NCBI GenBank assembly: GCA_013297865.1
Contig: JAAFIP010000009.1
Span: forward strand, 119,114-183,113
DNA: 64,000 bases
From: Polaromonas sp.
GTDB lineage: Bacteria; Pseudomonadota; Gammaproteobacteria; Burkholderiales; Burkholderiaceae_C
Reading direction: 5' to 3'
The notes beneath the pieces were generated by a model. The model was not told the origin of the DNA, did not search any database, and saw only the letters and a program-made list of their open reading frames with translations. Made by a program: the position numbers and the translations under genes. This document shows, piece by piece, positions 60,232-64,000 of this stretch (position 1 is the stretch's first letter; every line of letters starts with the position of its first letter).

Positions 60232-61233
60232 TTAGTCGCCCTGGATGTTGCGCGCTTTGATGAGTGCGCCAAAGCGTGCGCTGTCAGTGGCTGCGCGTGC
60301 GCCAAAGTCTGCCGGGCTCATGGGGGCGGCGATGGCGCCCAGCGCGGTGATGCGATCCTGGAAAGCCTTGGTGCCTAGAATTTTATTGATCTCAGCGTTG
60401 AGCTTGCTCACCACGGTAGCCGGTGTGCCCGCAGGGGCGTAAAAGCCAAACCAGCTGTCGGCATCAAAGCCCTTGAGGCCTGCTTCGTCCAGCGTGGGCA
60501 CATCGGGGAACAGGGGCGAGCGCTTGGGGCTGCCCACGGCCAGCAGCTTTAGCTTGCCAGCGCGCACGTTGTTCAGGCCAATGCCGGGGTCAAACATGAA
60601 GTCGATCTGGCCGCCCAGCAGGTCTTGCATGGCGGGAGCTGCGCCCCGGTAAGGGATGTGGGTGGCAAACACATTGGCCTGGGTTTTCATCATCTCGGCG
60701 GCCAGGTGGGGCGAGCTGCCGCTGCCGGGGCTGCCAAAGCTGAGCTTGCCGGGGTGGGCTTTGACATAGGCCAAAAACTCCTGCACGGTGTTGACCGGCA
60801 CCTTGGGGTGGGCTTCCAGAAACACCAGCACGCGGGCGGCTGCGGCCACGGGCGTGAGGTCTTTCACCGGGTCGTAGCTCATCTTGCTGTACAGGTGCGG
60901 ATTGATCGACACCGTGCCGCCCGAGCTCATCAGCAGTGTGTAGCCATCCGCTGGCGACTTGGCCACCGCTTCAGCGCCGATGTTGCCATTGGCCCCGGCA
61001 CGGTTTTCTACCACCACGGGCTGGCCCAGGGCCTCGGACAGGGGTGTGGACACCGCGCGCGCAATTTGGTCAGCCGCACCGCCCGGTGGAAAGCTGACGA
61101 TGACCTTCAGGGGCTTGGCAGGGAAGCTTTGTGCTGCGGCTGGAGAGAAGGCATTGAGTGCTATCAATGCAATAGCTGGCGCCGCGATGATTGATTGGGC
61201 TAGCAGGGCTTTTATGTTAAAGAACTTGACCAT
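60232..61233 (-). CDS. Bug-family (tripartite tricarboxylate) periplasmic receptor
   Basis: A 333 aa periplasmic solute receptor with the family segments FPAKPLKVIVSFPPGGAAD, VVENRAGANGNIGAEAVAKS and PYRGAAPAMQDLLGGQIDFM. AGGAG lies 7 bases before ATG 61233. The signal peptide (about 1-35) contains residues LLAQSIIAAPAIALIALNAF, encoded by a diverged dispersed repeat (R13). No membrane components of a TTT system are adjacent, as is usual for orphan Bug genes. It may bind an aromatic acid for the linked catabolic genes (inferred). Confidence 0.92.
   Translation of the reverse strand: MVKFFNIKALLAQSIIAAPAIALIALNAFSPAAAQSFPAKPLKVIVSFPPGGAADQIARAVSTPLSEALGQPVVVENRAGANGNIGAEAVAKSPADGYTLLMSSGGTVSINPHLYSKMSYDPVKDLTPVAAAARVLVFLEAHPKVPVNTVQEFLAYVKAHPGKLSFGSPGSGSSPHLAAEMMKTQANVFATHIPYRGAAPAMQDLLGGQIDFMFDPGIGLNNVRAGKLKLLAVGSPKRSPLFPDVPTLDEAGLKGFDADSWFGFYAPAGTPATVVSKLNAEINKILGTKAFQDRITALGAIAAPMSPADFGARAATDSARFGALIKARNIQGD
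61159..61216 (+). repeat. Dispersed repeat copy R13 (diverged, in the Bug signal peptide)
   Basis: The most diverged copy: ATAGCTGGCGCCGCGATGAT then TGATTGGGCTAGCAG, with the arm GCTATCAATGCAATAGC intact. Read on the minus strand as LAQSIIAAPAI, the same frame as R3, R6 and R8; the consensus TAG is TCA. Confidence 0.7.
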
Positions 61234-61279
61234 GGTTGTCTCCTGAAGGAAGTATAAGGATGGATGTGTAAGGTGAAAT

Positions 61280-62857
61280 CTAGGGGGAGGGTGATGCGGT
61301 GGACGATGCGCCCTGTGCTGGCTTGCGGTGAAAGCGGATGGGCTGCTCTTTGACAGGGCGGGCAGGCGCACCATGCTGTACCAGCGCCAAGTCCAGCGCT
61401 TTGCCTGCGTCGTCGGCCAGCGCGGCACTGCGGGCGGCTTTCACTGCACTGGCTGCCTGCTGCGGGTCTTCGCCCTGCGCCAGATGCTGCAGCACATGCA
61501 GCAGGTTGTCTTTGCCGCGCTCATTGGTACTGCCGTAGCCTTTGATTAGGCGGCCGCACATGGCAATCTCGTGGCCCAGTTGCCAATGGCGCTGCGTGCC
61601 TTGCACCACGCCTTGCAGCCATTGGGTAATCATGCTTTGCTCAGTAGCGTAGCGGCTGCCGCGCACGCGTAGCCATTTGAAGCTGGCCAAGGTGCGCAGC
61701 GACAGCATGCCGATGATGGAATGCGTGCCTACCTTGAGCGGCAGCGCCCAAGGCGTCTTGCCTTTCAGCACGCGGCGGCGATCCCACGCAATCAGTTTGG
61801 TCGCCAGCGTCGTAGGCAGCAGCGCAGCAAACTCGGGCACGCCGGGCTTGAAGTGGTCATATACCTTGAGCAAATCATCATCCTTGGCTTTCACCTCGCC
61901 CACCACACGCTGCCAGCGGCTGGCGCGGCTTTTCAGGTCAGCCACCCGTACGATGTCGTCAAACGCCATCCACAGCGCCAGCCAGCGCGCCATCTCTGTG
62001 GTGGTGGCGTAATGGTTGGATGCGGCAGGGTCAGCGGCTTGCTCGGCCTGCAACACTTGCTGGAGCCTGTCCACATAGAGTTGCGCGTAAGCAGCGCCTT
62101 GGTATTCCAGCATGCGCGCATGGCCCAGGGACAGTATCTCATGCACTGGAGCAGGGAATTTAGATGCCAAATCGGGCTGCAGCCCTTTAGAATATCGCGG
62201 TAGCAGCTCATCTTTTGATAGTAACTGTGTGATGCTTACCAGGTCAAATGCTTTGGCAAAGCCGCGCAAACTGGCCGCACTCGTGCTGCTGCCTTCGCTC
62301 ACTACCGCCTCATAGTTCTCACGCTTGAAGGGGAAGAGTCCGCTGCCTGCCACTGCACCCAGCATCACCGCGCTCACTATCGTGCCCATCTCGCGCGCCA
62401 TCGCACCCATGTCAAAAAAGTGGTGCTCGCGGCTGTGGGCTTTCACGATGTCCATCAGTCGATCGCTGTCAATTCGCCCATCGCCCATCTGCATGCGTTC
62501 CATGGTGGTGAACGTGCGGGTGGTGGAGGTAATCACGCGTGTTCGCTCGGCTGTCGCCATGCCATTGCCAATCTGCCGCGTCGTCTCCAGCAGCTCCGAC
62601 GACACCAGCGCGTCCAGCGCGCCCGGCACTGGGTTTAGGCTGAACACTGGCCGCTTGCCGCCCAACTGCGCGATGGGTGTGGGGAACACCTCAATGTAAT
62701 AGGTGGTCGCGCCCGTGCGCTGCGCCACCCCGGGAATAGACGTGCTCTGCGCCGCATAGCCCGCGTGGCGCGCAGCGGCAATGATCCACTCGGTCAGCAC
62801 GCCGCCGCCTTCACCGCCGAGGGCGCAGACCAGTAGAGAGATTGGTTGTTGGTTCAT
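61280..62857 (-). CDS. Indolepyruvate ferredoxin oxidoreductase beta-like protein with C-terminal extension
   Basis: A 525 aa protein. The N-terminal ~200 residues are a pyruvate-ferredoxin-oxidoreductase gamma-type domain (CALGGEGGGVLTEWIIAAAR, then STSIPGVAQRTGATTYYIEV). The C-terminal ~300 residues match the DUF6537-like extension seen in fused IorB proteins (AWDRRRVLKGKTPWALPLKV and HEIAMCGRLIKGYGSTNERG). With the alpha protein upstream it would oxidise aryl-pyruvates to aryl-acetyl-CoA. The repeat R14 encodes DELLPRYSKGLQPD at the boundary of the two domains (about residues 211-228). Confidence 0.88.
   Translation of the reverse strand: MNQQPISLLVCALGGEGGGVLTEWIIAAARHAGYAAQSTSIPGVAQRTGATTYYIEVFPTPIAQLGGKRPVFSLNPVPGALDALVSSELLETTRQIGNGMATAERTRVITSTTRTFTTMERMQMGDGRIDSDRLMDIVKAHSREHHFFDMGAMAREMGTIVSAVMLGAVAGSGLFPFKRENYEAVVSEGSSTSAASLRGFAKAFDLVSITQLLSKDELLPRYSKGLQPDLASKFPAPVHEILSLGHARMLEYQGAAYAQLYVDRLQQVLQAEQAADPAASNHYATTTEMARWLALWMAFDDIVRVADLKSRASRWQRVVGEVKAKDDDLLKVYDHFKPGVPEFAALLPTTLATKLIAWDRRRVLKGKTPWALPLKVGTHSIIGMLSLRTLASFKWLRVRGSRYATEQSMITQWLQGVVQGTQRHWQLGHEIAMCGRLIKGYGSTNERGKDNLLHVLQHLAQGEDPQQAASAVKAARSAALADDAGKALDLALVQHGAPARPVKEQPIRFHRKPAQGASSTASPSP
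62174..62224 (-). repeat. Dispersed repeat copy R14 inside the oxidoreductase gene
   Basis: The same orientation as the gene, so another frame from the other coding copies: ELLPRYSKGL. The consensus TAG that opens this frame is GAG here. Confidence 0.85.
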
Positions 62858-62903
62858 TTTGAGTTGTGGAATTCACGACACCGCTGTGTTTGGGTTTTTG
62901 TAC

Positions 62904-62997
62904 GCCCCGGCACTTGGGCTGATTGGCTCCGCGACTGTCCCCCGCCCTTCGGGCTCCTCCTTAATGTCGCTGCGCCACTCAGCCCAAGCGCCGGGGC
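62904..62997 (+). repeat. Large hairpin A: 19-bp stem around a conserved loop
   Basis: GCCCCGGCACTTGGGCTGA (62904-62922) pairs with TCAGCCCAAGCGCCGGGGC (62979-62997), with one mismatch. The loop has CTGTCCCCCG, a small inner hairpin CCCTTCGGG, then CTCCTCCTTAATGTCGCTGC. Confidence 0.9.
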
Positions 62998-63045
62998 GGC
63001 GAGCAGAGTAGGCGCACGACCGTTGAATACCCATCACGCTCCCAC

Positions 63046-63150
63046 GATCAAGTCGATGGTGCGCTCAGCGCAGCGGCATAAAGGAGGAGTCGTCGGCCCT
63101 AGGCCGACACGGGGGACAGCCGCGGAGCTGAGCGCGCCATCGGCTTGATC
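63046..63150 (-). repeat. Large hairpin B: 24-bp stem around the same loop, inverted
   Basis: The outer arms 63046-63069 (start GATCAAGTCGATGG) and 63127-63150 pair at 22 of 24 positions. The loop, read on the minus strand, is CTGTCCCCCG, an inner hairpin GTCGGCCTAGGGCCGAC, then CTCCTCCTTTATGCCGCTGC, the same as in hairpin A although the stems are unrelated. Confidence 0.9.
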
Positions 63151-63218
63151 CCGCGAAGCCGAACCCAGTGCCCGGACGAACGAGGAGGTGCTGGCCATCA
63201 TAGAAGGAAACATCAATA

Positions 63219-64000
63219 TCAAGCAGGCTGCAACAGCCGCACAAACGCCCCACGCAATCCATGCACCAGCCGCTCATGCCAGGCAGGGTTTTGCACCACC
63301 TCCGCCCGGTAAAAACTGGGGCACAGCGTAGCCGCATGCGCGTTCTCGCCACAGAGCCCGCAGCCCACGCAGCCGTCTATCACCGTGGCTACCGGGTCCA
63401 CTTTCAATGGGTCAGGGTTGTCTTTCAACGTGAGAGTAGGGCACCCTGACAGGCGAATACAAGCATGGTCGCCGTTGCACACGTCCTCGTCCACACCGTA
63501 TTTCACCCGCACAACACGCTTGCCTTTTTTGAGCAGGCTGGCAATCCACGGCTTAATGCGCCGTTGGCGCTCCAGCTGGCATTCGCCTTCGGCGATGATG
63601 ACTTTGAGGCCGTTGAAGTCGCTGGTGAAGGCCTGCTTGAGCGTGTCGCGCATATGGGCCACCTCGTAGGTGTGCACGGTGCGCATCCACTGCACGCCCA
63701 GGCCCGTCAGCGTGGATTCGATGGTTTGATTGGTGTGGGCCAGGCTTTGCTGCTTGTCGGCGGCGCTGGTTTTGCTGTCGTCTTCGGGGGTGGAGATGAT
63801 GTCTTGCGTGCCGGTAGCAGAGGTGTAGCCGTTTTTAAAGATTAGCAGCACGGCATCGTCGCCGTTGAACAGCGCGCTTTGCACGCCGGTGAGCAGGCCG
63901 TTGTGCCAAAAGCCGCCGTCGCCCATGATGGCCAGGGTGCGCCGCTGCATCATGGGCGACACGCCCGCGCGGCTAGCCAGGCTCATGCCATAGCCCAGGA
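63219..64000 (-). CDS. Indolepyruvate ferredoxin oxidoreductase alpha-like protein, partial
   Basis: Only the C-terminal 260 codons lie in the window; the frame is open through base 64000 (LGYG before the first in-window Met), so the 5' part is missing. The thiamine-diphosphate domain motif GDGGFWHNG and KNGYTSATGTQDIIS are visible. A C-terminal ferredoxin-like domain has Cys clusters CNGDHACIRLSGC and CVGCGLCG, which hold [4Fe-4S] clusters. With the beta-like protein it would form an aryl-pyruvate:ferredoxin (or other acceptor) oxidoreductase. About 350 bases with two hairpins separate the two genes. Confidence 0.9.
   Translation of the reverse strand, partial: LGYGMSLASRAGVSPMMQRRTLAIMGDGGFWHNGLLTGVQSALFNGDDAVLLIFKNGYTSATGTQDIISTPEDDSKTSAADKQQSLAHTNQTIESTLTGLGVQWMRTVHTYEVAHMRDTLKQAFTSDFNGLKVIIAEGECQLERQRRIKPWIASLLKKGKRVVRVKYGVDEDVCNGDHACIRLSGCPTLTLKDNPDPLKVDPVATVIDGCVGCGLCGENAHAATLCPSFYRAEVVQNPAWHERLVHGLRGAFVRLLQPA

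Larger units (their letters stand above)
62858..63218. other. Gene-free 361-base region between the two oxidoreductase genes
   Basis: No coding frame with family match or ribosome site is seen. The region is filled by two large hairpins with a related loop (next two entries). Any cotranscription of the two oxidoreductase genes would have to pass through both. Confidence 0.8.

Noticed and set aside
63034..63222. Short minus-strand frames in the gap between the oxidoreductase genes
   Set aside because: They run through the hairpin pair and have no ribosome site or family match; the region is explained by structure.

Overview
The window is a chromosomal stretch from a betaproteobacterium, most likely a member of the Comamonadaceae (Burkholderiales). 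This is inferred from the GC-rich codon use, the nuoA-N operon followed by DUF2818, NUDIX and DUF1178 genes, a Bug-type (tripartite tricarboxylate) receptor, DUF2164 and DUF4149 genes, and the family resemblances of the core proteins. The genus cannot be fixed from the sequence alone. Most of the window is ordinary housekeeping DNA with one accessory island and one unusual repeat family.

Layout. 1-5.2 kb: 3' part of a glycerate 2-kinase gene, a DUF4149 membrane protein, a membrane H+-pyrophosphatase with an added OmpA-like domain, and a divergent soluble pyrophosphatase. 5.3-9.05 kb: a divergent signalling pair, a receiver-adenylate cyclase-Ser/Thr kinase fusion and a soluble PAS histidine kinase. 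9.1-16.6 kb: RND efflux adaptor and pump, then an M16 peptidase. 16.6-22.1 kb: rpsO, pnp, quinone oxidoreductase, tpiA, secG and tRNA-Leu(GAG). 22.2-36.7 kb: complete 14-gene complex I operon nuoA-N. 36.7-39.9 kb: DUF2818, NUDIX hydrolase, DUF1178 and an MsbA-like ABC exporter. 39.9-48.1 kb: a type I restriction-modification island in the unusual order R-S-(HipA-like kinase)-(DUF3037)-(reverse-strand small gene)-(winged-helix protein)-M. 48.1-60 kb: FKBP-type isomerase, ribosomal-oxygenase-like cupin, aroE, DUF2164, LysE exporter, ECHDC3-like protein, two tandem MscS channels, flavodoxin, a lipoprotein hydrolase divergent from a TetR regulator, and a flavin reductase. 59.8-64 kb (minus strand): an indolepyruvate-oxidoreductase-type gene pair, a Bug receptor and a thioesterase, suggesting an aryl-pyruvate/aryl-CoA catabolic cluster.

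The most striking feature is a dispersed repeat of about 45-65 bp, seen 14 times on both strands. Its core is TAGCTGCTCCCGCGATATTC followed by TATTGGCCTGGAG, with a GCTAT...ATAGC inverted repeat on its left side. Most copies are intergenic, but five lie inside reading frames (RND adaptor, TpiA, ABC exporter, Bug signal peptide, indolepyruvate oxidoreductase). In all five the in-frame TAG of the consensus has become a sense codon, whereas two other copies supply the TAG stop of the gene they abut. A second, structurally different pair of large hairpins with a shared loop sequence lies between the two oxidoreductase genes.
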